Shown: piece after piece, positions 1-9,718 of the stretch
Layout of the letters: each line of letters opens with the position of its first letter
Position numbering within the stretch: position 1 is the stretch's first letter
Source of the DNA: Homarus americanus
Taxonomy: Eukaryota > Arthropoda > Malacostraca > Decapoda > Nephropidae
Direction: 5' to 3'
NCBI RefSeq assembly: GCF_018991925.1
Contig: NW_024720711.1
Coordinates: forward strand, 2,166,940-2,230,939
DNA: 64,000 nucleotides
Program-made: the position numbers and the translations under genes
Notes under the pieces: generated by a model
What the model saw: the letters and a program-made list of their open reading frames with translations, nothing else
Told to the model about the DNA's origin: nothing
The model's database searches: none

Positions 1-250
1 TTACGTTTTCTTTTTCTGTTTCATAATGAGTTTGTTATACACTGTTTATTTTTTACACCTTTACACATAACAGCGAGACGTTACATTATACAAGTGTTTT
101 AGATACACTGGGGAGACTTAGTACGGCCAACATTAGTGATCATGTGTGTCGTCCACGTCTGTGTTAGTTTGAGCACAAGACACTGTCAAACCTTCCCAAC
201 TATGGCTGCTGTCTGTGGCGTCGGTGCCTCACTGACCTCTACTGCCCGTG
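1..250 (-). other. 3' untranslated region and downstream flank of the potassium channel gene
   Basis: This stretch follows the second stop codon of the channel frame on the minus strand. It has no open frame of note and is AT-rich toward position 1. It most likely holds the 3' untranslated region and the transcript end, judged from position and the AATAAA inside it. The true transcript end cannot be seen from DNA alone. Confidence 0.5.
45..50 (-). promoter_or_regulatory. candidate polyadenylation signal AATAAA
   Basis: TTTATT on the plus strand reads AATAAA on the minus strand, about 200 bases past the TGA at 251-253 and 700 past the TGA at 749-751. That is a sensible place for a poly(A) signal if the long form of the tail is transcribed. 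The hexamer is common in AT-rich DNA, so this is suggestive only. Confidence 0.35.
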
Positions 251-748
251 TCAGATCCTCTCCGGGGACAGGGGACTGATGGCTCTGCCTAGGTCAGCAG
301 AGTCGCAGATGGTCACAGTTTTCTTGGTTCGGGCAGATAACATGGGCGTTTGTGTGGGCGTAAGGGAGGAGGGCGGGATGGTGGGCGGCGGAACAGCCTT
401 TAGCGTGGGCATGTCCTTCCGTAATGTGCCGTAGATGGTGTCACACTTGTCGCTCCCGTTGTTGATCTTCGAGGGACTGGTGGCGATGTCTGCCGGGGAG
501 TGGAGTGGACTGTTGGTGCGGGGGTTGGCGCTCAGCGTGTTGTTATGGGTAATGTGTTTGTCGTCGTCTAGGGAGGGTGTGACCTTGTAGATGGTGTTGG
601 TGTGGGAGTTAGGGCGGGCGTTGGTGTTATTGGCTAGGCTACACCCAGTGTTCACCAGACAGGGCTGGGTCAGTGCCGGCGGCGTACTCCCGGTGTGCTT
701 GGGGGTACAGCCCGACCCGTAGGTGAAGAGCGCCACCGTCTCCATACG
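251..748 (-). CDS. in-frame C-terminal extension of the K2P channel after a TGA
   Basis: Directly after the TGA at 749-751 the same frame continues as CGT, then ATG, then 163 more codons to TGA at 251-253. About three quarters of third codon positions are G or C by my count, unlike the surrounding non-coding DNA and like the channel exon upstream, so this looks like real coding sequence. The protein is low-complexity, rich in Thr, Pro, Asn and Ser, with two TIY motifs (TIYKVTPSLDDD and TIYGTLRKDMP) and an end reading SPLSPERI. It has no membrane segment and would be a disordered cytosolic tail. It could be reached by stop-codon readthrough (TGA followed by C is the leakiest context in animals), or the TGA may be an allele or sequence error. 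Translation from its own ATG at 743-745 is less likely. I see no short intron that would remove the TGA. Confidence 0.65.
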   Translation of the reverse strand, partial: RMETVALFTYGSGCTPKHTGSTPPALTQPCLVNTGCSLANNTNARPNSHTNTIYKVTPSLDDDKHITHNNTLSANPRTNSPLHSPADIATSPSKINNGSDKCDTIYGTLRKDMPTLKAVPPPTIPPSSLTPTQTPMLSARTKKTVTICDSADLGRAISPLSPERI

Positions 749-1186
749 TCAGGTATCGTCCAGGTGGAAGCGGTGGTTGCTGCCGCTGTTGCTGGTGGCC
801 ATGAGGCTGCCCAGGCGCCGCCCCAGGCCATAGCCGCGGTTGGTCATCTGCTCCTGCATGAGGTTGAAGCAAGTAGCGATGAGCGCCATGCCCACCAGCA
901 GGTAGAAAGCAGCGCCCAGCAGAGCCACCTGGACGCCCGTGTTCGCGTTGGGTGTGGTCTCAGGTGCCAGGTCCCCGAAGCCGATGGTGGTGAGGGACGA
1001 GAAACAAAAGTAGATGGCGTGCAGGAAGGACCACTGATGGGCGTAGGCGAAGACGGCGGCGCCCCCACAAATGTAGGTGATCATCAACACTAGACAAAGA
1101 GTGACGGGGACGGCGCCTGTCTCACCCCCGTCACCGTACTCCTCTCCCGCGCTGCTCCCGTCACCACAGTCCCCGCCCCACTTCTT
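749..1186 (-). CDS. K2P potassium channel, exon with M3, second pore loop, M4
   Basis: This exon encodes the second half of a two-pore-domain potassium channel, a dimeric membrane protein giving background K+ leak current. It follows an acceptor reading TGATCTTACAG and opens in phase 0 with KKWGGDCGDG, an acidic, Gly-rich stretch. Then come M3 (VTLCLVLMITYICGGAAVF), the second pore helix with selectivity motif TIGFGDL, and M4 (ALLGAAFYLLVGMALIATCF) followed by the family signature NLMQEQM. A basic tail (GYGLGRRLGSL) leads to HRFHLDDT and a TGA. GFG in the second filter is typical of the family, and the tail length up to this TGA would be normal for TWIK-type arthropod and nematode channels. 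Phase and direction match the exons at 3899-4032 and 19632-19733. The precise K2P subfamily is not assigned. Confidence 0.92.
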   Translation of the reverse strand, partial: KKWGGDCGDGSSAGEEYGDGGETGAVPVTLCLVLMITYICGGAAVFAYAHQWSFLHAIYFCFSSLTTIGFGDLAPETTPNANTGVQVALLGAAFYLLVGMALIATCFNLMQEQMTNRGYGLGRRLGSLMATSNSGSNHRFHLDDT

Positions 1187-1190
1187 CTGT

Positions 1191-1440
1191 AAGATCAGAG
1201 GTCAAGGTCACTACAATGAGGTTAGTAATACTACTAGGCTTAAGGTGCTGGGGCCTGGTCAGTAATGTTAGGTCAGTACAAGCACAATATAGATCAATAT
1301 TATGGTGAATTAGGTCAATACTATATTAATTAATAGGTCAACACTATACTATTAGGTTAGCGCTATAATATAAGGTCAACACTAAGGCACAACAAGTTCA
1401 AATTATAGATGAGGTCAACATAAATGAGTGGTTATATTAG
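1191..1440. repeat. degenerate tandem repeat with recurring AGGTCA words in the last intron
   Basis: AGGTCA or a near match recurs roughly every 15 to 40 bases, embedded in AT-rich variants of a phrase like AGGTCAACACTATA. The first is a double AGGTCAAGGTCA at 1199-1210, only about a dozen bases intronward of the acceptor of the last exon. AGGTCA is the nuclear-receptor half-site, but a decayed minisatellite explains the spacing equally well. Confidence 0.5.
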
Positions 1441-2290
1441 ACAAACACTACAAGGTTACAACACAAACTATATAACACTTGTTTACTCCACACGAGGACT
1501 GATATACTAAACTTAGTCTTGATTAACAATGGCAATAACCTTCTCTGGACAGATGGTTCATACCAGCGTGTGAGGTTTGGGGTAATTGTTAACATAGGAA
1601 TTACGTGGTTATCATTATTATTATTAATATTATTATTATTAATTTACTACAATACTACAACTACTAGTATTATTCTTACTACTACTACTACTATTTTTAC
1701 TATTACTACTACTACTACTATCACTGTTATTAGAGTTAATATTTGTGTCAGTAGTGCTAAAAATATTACTCAAATCGGCCCTCGCCTCAGATCACCCACC
1801 CACAGTAGCTAATCACTGTCCACGAGTTCAAATGTTTCCGCGTACAGTACATTATCAAGTACATTTATGGCTGTGTATTAAGGACGGTGTACGTGTACCT
1901 TAAAATACGCTCATCGTGTTGTACCTGCAGCGTTCAACCTTCACTGCCATGAGAAGCACGCAATGTTTACAGTTTACCACGTATATGCTTCGTTTTCTAT
2001 TATTCTCGTTTTCTTTTATTTTCTTATTCCGTTTTTTCTTATTTCCTTCAACGATATCCAATCCCTTTGTGATATCTTCTTTACGATCCAAGTAGTTGAA
2101 ATCCTGTTCTATCTATCGGTATATATTGTCTATCTATCGGCTATTTTGTGCTGGTTTAATCTTCAACGTAAGGAGATGATAAGGTCTACGGTTGTATATA
2201 CAGCACCGTGTGTTTGGTCCCTAAACAAATCTGTATCCAGCGAGATGGTGTTGGCCTGTTTATGTCTCTTTCACCACCAAGCCTGTACCT
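1441..2290. other. intron sequence, AT-rich, with short TTA/ACT triplet tracts
   Basis: No coding signal. From about 1611 to 1735 it holds TTA and ACT/TAC triplet runs. The rest is unique-looking AT-rich DNA. Open frames here are composition artefacts. Confidence 0.6.
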
Positions 2291-2292
2291 CT

Positions 2293-2585
2293 CCTGTCTG
2301 TCTATCACCAGCTGCAGGGCGTCTCTCCTTCTGTCTGTCACCAGCTGCAGGGCATCTCTCCTTCTGTCTGTCACCAGCTGCTGGGCGTCTCTCCTTCTGT
2401 ATCTGGCTGCAGGGCGTCTCTCCTTCTGTCTGTCACCAGCTGCAGGGCATCTCTCCTTCTGTCTGTCACCAGCTGCTGGGCGTCTCTCCTTCTGTCTGTC
2501 ACCAGCTGCTGGGCGTCTCTCCTGTCTGTCACCAGCTGCTGGGCGTCTCTCCTTCTGTCTGTCACCAGCTGCTGGGCGTCTTCTT
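2293..2585. repeat. 33-bp minisatellite, about nine copies
   Basis: The unit contains GTCTGTCACCAGCTGCTGGG followed by CGTCTCTCCTTCT. Two versions alternate, differing at CTGCTGGGCGT versus CTGCAGGGCAT, and some copies are shortened. Because 33 is a multiple of three, frames stay open on both strands. This explains the repetitive Cys/Ser/Leu and Arg/Asp-rich open frames. Confidence 0.9.
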
Positions 2586-2589
2586 CAAA

Positions 2590-3177
2590 ATCTCACTGTC
2601 ATCCCGTGCGAATTGTCTCCTAGGAACACTCGTCTCAGGGAACTTCTTCTTCTTCTTAGTATCACACAAATCCTCTTCCCTCAAAATATCCACCAATCAC
2701 AGATCACATCCTGTTGACGCGCCTTCTCCCTCCTGCAGGTCCCGCTAAAACCCCCTTTCTGATCTAATTAACGCTCACCAGCCTCTTATAGGTAGTAATA
2801 TATACAGGAAATTACATCTCCTCGTCTCCACTTCCCTCACCATACAGTCATCTTCGTGAACCAAACAACCCTGTGTGTGTGTTTGAGAGAGAGAGGTTAG
2901 ACTGCCTACCAAAATATCTTGTTTCTCTTTTATTTCTGTTTGCCTTTGTCATTATCTTCTACCTTCCTCCTCCTCCTCCTCCCCCCTCTTCTTTTCATCT
3001 TTGTCTCGTCCTCTCCATCATTATCACACACAAGAGATAGTAAAGATACGTCTCTCTTCTCTTCTGTGTTATTGATTATCTCTCTCTCTCTTCTTCTCTG
3101 TGTTACTTCCTCTCTCCTTCTTATCTTTATCTGTCTGTTCTGTGAGACATATGAAAATGGTGGTAATGTTAGGTTAG

Positions 3178-3180
<3 letters not shown>
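2590..3180. other. intron sequence, pyrimidine-rich
   Basis: CT-rich non-coding DNA, especially 2915-3150, ending in the GT tract. No gene or mobile-element signature recognised. Confidence 0.5.

Positions 3181-3232
<52 letters not shown>
3181..3232. repeat. (GT)n microsatellite
   Basis: Perfect GT dinucleotide run of about 26 units. Confidence 0.98.
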
Positions 3233-3233
<1 letters not shown>

Positions 3234-3242
3234 GTGTGAGTA

Positions 3243-3390
3243 AAACCATAACGGGGTTGACGTTGGTGTAAGTGGCAGGTGAGAGCTGGTGTAAGGGGGT
3301 AAATAAGGGCAAGTGTGTCTTACCTTAACGGGGTCGACGCTGGTGTAAGGGGCAAGTGAGGGCTGGTGTAAGGGAGTAAATAAGGGCAGT
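3243..3390 (-). repeat. two partial tandem duplicates of the 3' end of the 3899-4032 exon
   Basis: A unit of about 77 bases occurs twice and closely matches the end of the channel exon near 3899-3945, including words complementary to TACACCAGCGTCGACCCC. The second copy keeps the donor (AAG followed by GTAAG at 3320-3326) and also has an upstream AG after a pyrimidine-rich run. This would define a 39-nt phase-0 mini-exon at 3324-3362 encoding PSLAPYTSVDPVK. The first copy has lost the donor. Whether either is spliced is unknown. Confidence 0.7.
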
Positions 3391-3659
3391 AGGTAGTAGG
3401 TATTAGGCAGCTACCAAACAGGGAGGTACTACCGCCTGGGAAGATATTGGAAGCATAATGTGTTGTCTAATGGTAGACCCTGCTGCCATATGGCATCACG
3501 AAAATTGTGACCAAGTCCCAGGTTGCTGATCTGACTTTCTGTCTCATTTACACACGATTACAGGGTCTTAATTGTTTCTCTTACTTTGACAACACTACAG
3601 TACAATGTGTACATACATATATTGTTTCTCACTCTTTTTTTTCTTAATTTTTGTATGTC
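3391..3659. other. intron sequence without recognised features
   Basis: Unique-looking DNA between the duplicated exon ends and the TTA tract. Nothing supported. Confidence 0.5.
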
Positions 3660-3684
3660 TTTATTATTATTATTATTATTATTA

Positions 3685-3761
<77 letters not shown>

Positions 3762-3880
3762 AATAATAATATTATTATTGTTATTATTATTATTATTATT
3801 ATTACATTTTTGCCCTCCCAGGCCCCGATGTGGGTCAGTGACCTATGCCCAGGTGGGCTAATCCCAGTAAAAAAAAAAGG
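3660..3880 (-). mobile_element. likely retroposon 3' tail ending in (TAA)n
   Basis: A long TTA run at 3661-3804 is joined on its right to a short non-repetitive segment (about 3805-3870). Read on the minus strand, the segment says CTGGGATTAGCCCACCTGGG, then GGCAAAAATG, then (TAA)n. This is how CR1/L2-type LINEs and SINEs that share their tails end. It starts only about 20 bases past the donor of the exon at 3899-4032. The head is missing, so the family is not identified. Confidence 0.4.
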
Positions 3881-3898
3881 AGGGGGGTTATGTCTTAC

Positions 3899-4032
3899 CT
3901 TAGCGGGGTCGACGCTGGTGTAAGGGGCAGGTGAGGGCTGGTGGTTAGCGCGGGGTGTCTGAGGTGGACGGCGACGGCGGCAGCGACACAGGCGCCACCA
4001 CAACCACTTGAGAGCCCTGGACAACAAGTCAC
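3899..4032 (-). CDS. K2P potassium channel, exon encoding the M2-M3 cytosolic loop
   Basis: The acceptor reads TTCTTCCGGCAG and the donor AAG followed by GTAAG. The exon starts with two bases (GT) completing the Gly codon begun by the exon at 19632-19733, giving LYLSSVG then DLLSRALKWLWWRLCRC, then a run of Arg, Pro/Gln/Ser-rich sequence and YTSVDPAK, ending in phase 0 exactly as the next exon at 1186 requires. The aromatic and basic stretch just after M2 is typical of TWIK-type K2P channels and sits on the cytosolic side. The exon's 3' end is duplicated twice downstream (3243-3390). Confidence 0.85.
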
Positions 4033-4930
4033 CTGCCGGAAGAACTTGCCGTTAGTGGGCGTGAGAGAACAGGGAGGAGAGACAGGTGAACTGACATGTC
4101 TTAATAACAACAACAACAGCACTTAGTACAAATCACATGATGTATAAACGCTAGTGCAGTAATTCACTTGGACGCGCTACTCGCTAAATTATATTAAGAC
4201 TACCATAATGTGTATCCCTTCTCTGTACAGTTGCCATCAGTGAGCTTCATGGAGGGTGTGTGGGGCTCGTGCAGTTACCTGAGCATAAACCTGACAGGCT
4301 GATGTGATGAAAGGTGCTTGATGATGATGATGATAATAATAATAATAATAATAATAACAATAATAATAATATTGAGTCAGGTAGGTGAATGAGTAAGTGA
4401 GTGAGCGAGGTGTGTGAATGAGTGAATGATTGAGTGAGTGAGTGAGTGCATCATCCCCCACCGTTTACCAAAAGGTGGCTCCCATGATGGCTGAGTTAGG
4501 CGCCCACCATTAATATCTTTCACCCCTCCCTCCTCTCCATTCCCCCTCTCAGTCCTCCTCCTCTCACCCCTTCTTCCTCTCATCTCCCCCCCTCTCACCC
4601 TTATCACCTATCCCCCACCTCTCCCTCCCCCCTCTCACCTCTTCCTATTTCACCCTTCCCGTACTACCCCTCTCCCCCTATCCCCCTCTCGACTTCTCTC
4701 CCCTCCTTCCCCCTGTCAGCCAAAGAGAACTGAGATAACTCTTCACCGTCTTCTTCTATAACACAATAAAAGCCAGAACCTCTCAACGTCGGCTTTTGTT
4801 TATCGAGTTATTCTTTTTCCTTCACGGTGACCGGTGGAGGTGACTTGTGTAAGCTGGCCTAAGTGTTTGTCTGTACGTTTGGCTATAATGTGATTGGTTC
4901 ATTTGGTCCCGGTCTTAATTATAGGTATAG
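4033..4930. other. intron sequence with ATG/ATA triplets, GAGT run and C/T-rich tract
   Basis: Holds ATG/ATA triplet repeats at about 4318-4371, a GAGT-type tetranucleotide tract at about 4384-4448 and a C/T-rich stretch at 4500-4720. No coding signal. Confidence 0.7.
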
Positions 4931-4933
4931 GAA

Positions 4934-5400
4934 GTGAACCATTGAATCTTCGAAATAGTGAATCATTGAATCAATGAACCAGCGAACTATTGAACCATTC
5001 AACTATTGAACCACTGAACCATTGAATTATTGACCCATTGAACTATTGAACCTGCGAATTATTGAACCATTGAACTATTGAACCAGTGAACGATTGAACC
5101 ATTGAACTATTGAACCATTGAACTATTGAACCATTGAACCAGTGAACTATTGACCCATTGAACTATTGAACCAGCGAACTATTCACCCATTGATCTATTG
5201 AACCATTGAACTATTGAACCATTGAACCAGCGAACTATTGACCCATTAAACTATTGCACCATTGAACTATTGTACCATTGAACTATTGAACCAGTGAACC
5301 AGCGAACTATTGAACCATTGAACTATTGAACCAGTGAACCAGCGAGTTAATGAACCAATGAACAAGTGAACCAAATGAACTAGTGAACCAACGAACCAGT
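4934..5400. repeat. 8/16-bp minisatellite of ATTGAACC/ATTGAACT words
   Basis: Alternating octamers ATTGAACC and ATTGAACT, with variants such as AGTGAACC and GCGAACTATT, fill about 470 bases. Substitutions increase toward both ends, consistent with an older array. Confidence 0.9.
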
Positions 5401-5437
5401 GCCATTGTTATTATGTCTAGCAGGTACTGTATTTTGG

Positions 5438-5570
5438 ATCACTCGAAGATTAGGCACCCAAGTTTATTTCACCTGAAGAGTAACCACCCTAACGCTATCT
5501 GGGAGGTTAGGTTAGGTTTGGTTAGGTTAGGTTAGGTTAGGTTAGATTAGGATGGTTAATCTTCAGGTGA
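5438..5570. mobile_element. foldback element with TTAGG core, copy A
   Basis: The left arm has two related units, GATCACTCGAAGATTAGGCA and TTTCACCTGAAGAGTAACCA, then CCCTAACGCTATCTGGGAGG. The core is GGTTA repeats. The right arm reads GGTTAATCTTCAGGTGAAAT, the inverse of the inner left unit. The same plan recurs at other places in this window. No transposase is seen, so it would be a non-autonomous, inverted-repeat element. Confidence 0.7.
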
Positions 5571-6660
5571 AATCCGAGATAGTTAATTTGACTCCGAGAG
5601 TGAAAACAAAAACAAAAACAAGGAAATCTAATTTTTCACCCACCCCCTTTTTTTTACACACATTCACTCGACACAAATTTCCACCTTTTCTGGTCTGAGT
5701 CGTTGATGTTTTGCGCGGCTGAGGAATATAAATTTTTTCGTTTCTTTAAGTGTGACATAGCCAGTGACGAATGTTCTTCAATATTATGTTTTTATTTTCA
5801 TTTGTGTTTATTTATTTGCGAATGGTGGGGTTGAGAAGGAAGGGAGAAGAAATCGGTTGGGAAGAGTATAGGAGGGGAGAGGAAGAAGGGTATATGGGGT
5901 AGTGGAGGTAATAGGGGGAGAGAAATGAGGTTGGTGGATGAGGATTAGGAGGGGAGGGGAGTATGTATGTATGTATGTATGTTAACAGCAGAGGAGCACT
6001 TCAGTAGTCTGTCAAGTATGAGTTATTCATCGCCTCCTCCTCGGCTGACTTGAGTGTGAGTGTCTTGTAAGTTAATGGCGACATACTGCACTGTAGTTCC
6101 CTTATATATACACAGACTGGAGGAGGAGAGGTCGGTGGCACAGTCGAGGCACAGATAACTTTGGTGGTGACCCTGAAGCCTGATGTTCTGTTCACCTAGG
6201 GCTGTGTTGTCTGTCTGTCTGTCTGTCTGTCACCCCCTCCCCTCTCCACAGTTGACCAATTACAGCACGACTAGAAGCCTCAATTTCAATAAAAAACCTC
6301 AAGACTCGGTGATGGAGAAGAGTGAAGGAGAGGGGAGGAGGGAGCATAGTGAGGTGGGGAGGGGGAGAGTAGAGTGAGATGGGGAGGGGGCAAGTGAGGT
6401 GGGGGGGGGGGCGTGAAGGAGGAGAGGGGAGGAGGGAGTAGAGTGAGGTGGGGGAGGGGCAGCGTGAAGGAGAGGAGGAGAGAGAGTGAGGTGGGGAGAG
6501 TGGAGAGGGGGAGAAGGGAGTAGAGGGAAGTGGGGAGGAGGAGGTGGGGCAGAAGGGGTACACACAGCCCCCTAAAAATAATCACAAAACGTAATACATA
6601 ATTATACGTAAATTTCCAATACTGAATTAATTACGGAGGTACAGGTGGGTCCCATAGGCT
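5571..6660. other. non-coding DNA with purine-rich and tetranucleotide tracts
   Basis: Contains G/A-rich stretches (5825-5960 and 6305-6555), a GTAT run (5961-5982) and a CTGT run (6209-6231). Pro/Ser-rich open frames on the minus strand at 6192-6585 come from the purine tract. Nothing else is supported. Confidence 0.65.
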
Positions 6661-6664
6661 TGGC

Positions 6665-6838
6665 GACTCGTTAAGGGCGGTGTGGATACAGTACACTCAA
6701 GCCTTTGGTACACAAGGGGGGGAGCCTGGCCGACACTGTACTCGTCCACCTTAAATTCCCTAACTTTATAGAGTCAGGTACCTATTTACAACTGGGTGGA
6801 CTGGGAGTGCCCTGCAGTATCTACCCAACTACAATTTG
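6665..6838 (-). mobile_element. SINE body, tRNA-like head missing
   Basis: On the minus strand this matches the body of the element at 45995-46197: the phrases around AGGTACCTGACT, the AAGGTGG-GAGTACAGTG region and the GTATACTGAAGGG-like end are shared. The promoter head seen in the other copies is absent here, so it is probably 5'-truncated. Confidence 0.55.
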
Positions 6839-6851
6839 TATATCAACTAAA

Positions 6852-6925
6852 TGGAATTATATTATATTATATTATATTATATTATATATTATATTATATT
6901 ATAAATTATATTATATTATATTATT
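6852..6925. repeat. (ATATT)n pentanucleotide tract
   Basis: Run of TATAT/TATTA pentamers with a few interruptions, almost entirely A and T. Confidence 0.9.
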
Positions 6926-7090
6926 AAATTGAAAACTAAGAGAAAATTCAATTACAGCAAACATTAAAGATAAGTTAAAATATATCCGAGAATTTACCCA
7001 CGTAGTGTCGCTATTCACTTAGCAGTCTGCAACTTCTCTGATTTATAAAGGTGGCTAAAGGGCTAAAATTGGCCGTATTGTAGCACACTG

Positions 7091-7175
<85 letters not shown>
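7091..7175. repeat. (CA)n microsatellite
   Basis: Perfect CA dinucleotide run of about 42 units. Confidence 0.98.
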
Positions 7176-7180
<5 letters not shown>

Positions 7181-7285
7181 ACCCTTCCACATCACAATTC
7201 CTGGAGCGTTGAAAAGATGAAACGAAATCCTGAACCCAAAAAATTCTCTTCCATCATGCTCATAGTTGGACCAAACAGTATCTGG

Positions 7286-7722
7286 GTATTCTGAGGTTGT
7301 GGAGGGAGGGGAGAGGGAGGAAGGAGGGGTGGAGGGAGGTAGGAAGAGGGGGAATGGGAGGATGGAAGGAGGAGAGAGAGGGGGGCAAGGAAGAGAGGAA
7401 AGAGAAAGAAAGGAAGGAAGAAGGGAGAGAAGGAGAAAGGAAGGGGGGGAGAAAAGAAGAGAGGGAGGGAGGAGTGTCACCTTGTATACCTCGGACGGTC
7501 GAGTTTAAAATACATTATCGAACGGAAGCGGTGGCAGTGGGTGGTGTCGGTGGTTGGTGTCGGTGGGCGGTGGGTGGCGGTGGTGGGTGGCGGTGGACGG
7601 TGGATGACAGTGGGTGGTAGCAGTGGCAGTGGGTGGTGGTGGGTGACGAAGGGTGGTAGGTGGTGGGTGGTAGGTGGTGGGTGGTGGCGATGGGTGGTGG
7701 CGATGGGTGGCGACGGGGTCAA
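7286..7722. repeat. purine-rich tract followed by a GGTGGC/GGTGGG minisatellite
   Basis: Positions 7286-7475 are almost pure G and A. Positions 7528-7722 are variants of GGTGGTGGG and GGTGGCGAT. Open frames across both are compositional. Confidence 0.85.
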
Positions 7723-7789
7723 GATAGTGGTAATAACATACCCAGTATGTTGCTTCGCTTGTTAATGACCCTCGTAAGTGCCCACCAAG

Positions 7790-7985
7790 TCAAGTCTGAG
7801 AGCAAATTGGTCAGAAGGTAAGGTTATTTACCTCACAACAGCTATAATTACGAGGTGTCGCGTGAGCTAATTGGTCAGGTGGGATTAATTAGCTCACAAC
7901 AGCTATAATTACCAGGTGTTCTGAGAGCTTACTTGTATACAGGTAAAGTTAATCAGCTCACACCTGTACACCATTACTGCACCGT
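7790..7985. repeat. imperfect tandem repeat of about 66 bp, three copies
   Basis: A unit containing CTCACAACAGCTATAATTAC, then AGGTGT, a GAGCTAATTGGTCAGGT-like phrase and ATTAGCTCA occurs two to three times with decay. AGCTATAATT and ATTAGCT words give it local dyad symmetry. Confidence 0.7.
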
Positions 7986-8019
7986 CTTAACACAGAACTT
8001 ATCACAGCTTGACTTTCAA

Positions 8020-8192
8020 CAATAGGTTAGGTTATATTAAGGTATGTTAGGTGAGGCTAGTCGTTAGATTAGGTTAGGTTATATTATGGTATGTTATGGT
8101 AGATTATACCATGTTAGGTTAGGTTAGGGTATGTTAGGTTATGCTGTTACATTATGTTATGTTAGAGTGGTTAATTTTCAGGTGATCTTTCT
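8020..8192. mobile_element. partial foldback element with TTAGG-like core, copy B
   Basis: GTTAGGTTA/ATGTTATGTTA words run from about 8025 to 8163 and end in the typical right arm GTGGTTAATTTTCAGGTGATC (8168-8191). A left arm is not recognisable. Confidence 0.5.
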
Positions 8193-8366
8193 ATTTCAAG
8201 GACTGGTCTAGGTGAGGCCACAGGTGTAACTCTTCCTCCCTACTGGGCTGGTGACAACTATGAGAACTGAGAAGACATCATGAGACGGGTGGAGGAACCC
8301 CAGGGTGAGGGAGAGGTGATTACCTCTCTATAATTTCCTTCTTTAATGGGCTGTTGGGAATATCTA

Positions 8367-8415
<49 letters not shown>

Positions 8416-9190
8416 CGTCATTCTCCGTGTATTCAAGAGCATTCACCTCTCAGCGTCAAAACATTAATTCACAGCCTCTCACTCTCACCCCCTGTACCTC
8501 CCAACCCCTCTCACTCACCCTCTCCACCACGGTAAACTCTCCTCATACATTCTCCTCATGTTTACTCACGACAATATCCCCTTTTACGTAGAGTGTAAAT
8601 AGTGGAGCATAAATAGATCTGGTGGGGGGAGATACGACAGAGAGAGGGAAAGAGGGAGGGTAAAGGAGGAAAGGGGATAGAGGGGCATAGTTAGAGGAGG
8701 TAGAGGGATGAGAATGGGATTTAGAGAATGAGGGGATGAGAGGGAGAAGATATAAGAGGGAAGGAGAGGAGGAGAAACGAAAGTGATATCGGGCTTAGAA
8801 ACTCGTCTACTGAGCGAAGCGTAAGTGGACGGGATGGTAATGTGTGCCGCTGTACTCATCCTCACAGTGGAAGGAAGGAAGGAAGGAGGGAGGTACAGTA
8901 TCACTGGAGAGGTGAGTGACAGTGAGAGATGAGTGAGTGAGTGAGTGAGTGAGTGAGTGAGTGATGAGGCAGTGAGTGAGTGAGTGATGAGGCAGTGAGT
9001 GAGTGAGTGGTGATGAGGAGGGTGAGAGGAGGAGTGAGTGAGGAGGAGTGAGTGAGTGAGGCAGAGGAGTGAGTGGGATGAGGCAGTGAGTGAGTGAGTG
9101 AGTGATGAGGCAGTGAGTGAGTGAGTGATGAGGCAGTGAGTGAGTGAGTGGTGATGAGTGAGTGGTGAGTGAGTGAGTGAGAGTGGTAAC
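8193..9190. repeat. GT run, purine tract and GAGT minisatellite
   Basis: A GT microsatellite lies at about 8369-8414, G/A-rich DNA at 8600-8900, and a GAGT tetranucleotide array at 8920-9185 carrying longer periods marked by GATGAGGCAGTGAGTGAGTG. Nothing coding. Confidence 0.85.
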
Positions 9191-9259
9191 AGGTCGTGAT
9201 GACGGGTAAACAGACTGGTGTATGTTAGTAAGCTAGACAGTTATGATCCAAGGCTCTCT

Positions 9260-9605
<346 letters not shown>

Positions 9606-9718
9606 ACAACAAAAGCGGAGGGGGCGTGAGGACCGTGATCCCTTGATCCACTGGCTGAGCCACTTTTCATAAAAAGATTGCAGACAGATGAAGGACGCCA
9701 CAACTTCCTTCAACAAGC

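Noticed and set aside
639..872. Alternative frames over the channel exon (639-872 and 844-1068 minus, 695-1093 plus)
   Set aside because: Shadows of the real coding frame, open because the exon is GC-rich.
2293..2585. Direct repeats with regular spacing considered as a CRISPR array
   Set aside because: The units are contiguous 33-bp tandem repeats without unique spacers, in a eukaryotic genome.
5509..5555. TTAGG repeats read as a chromosome end
   Set aside because: The tracts are short, occur in both orientations at many places and are flanked by element arms. They are interstitial, not telomeric.
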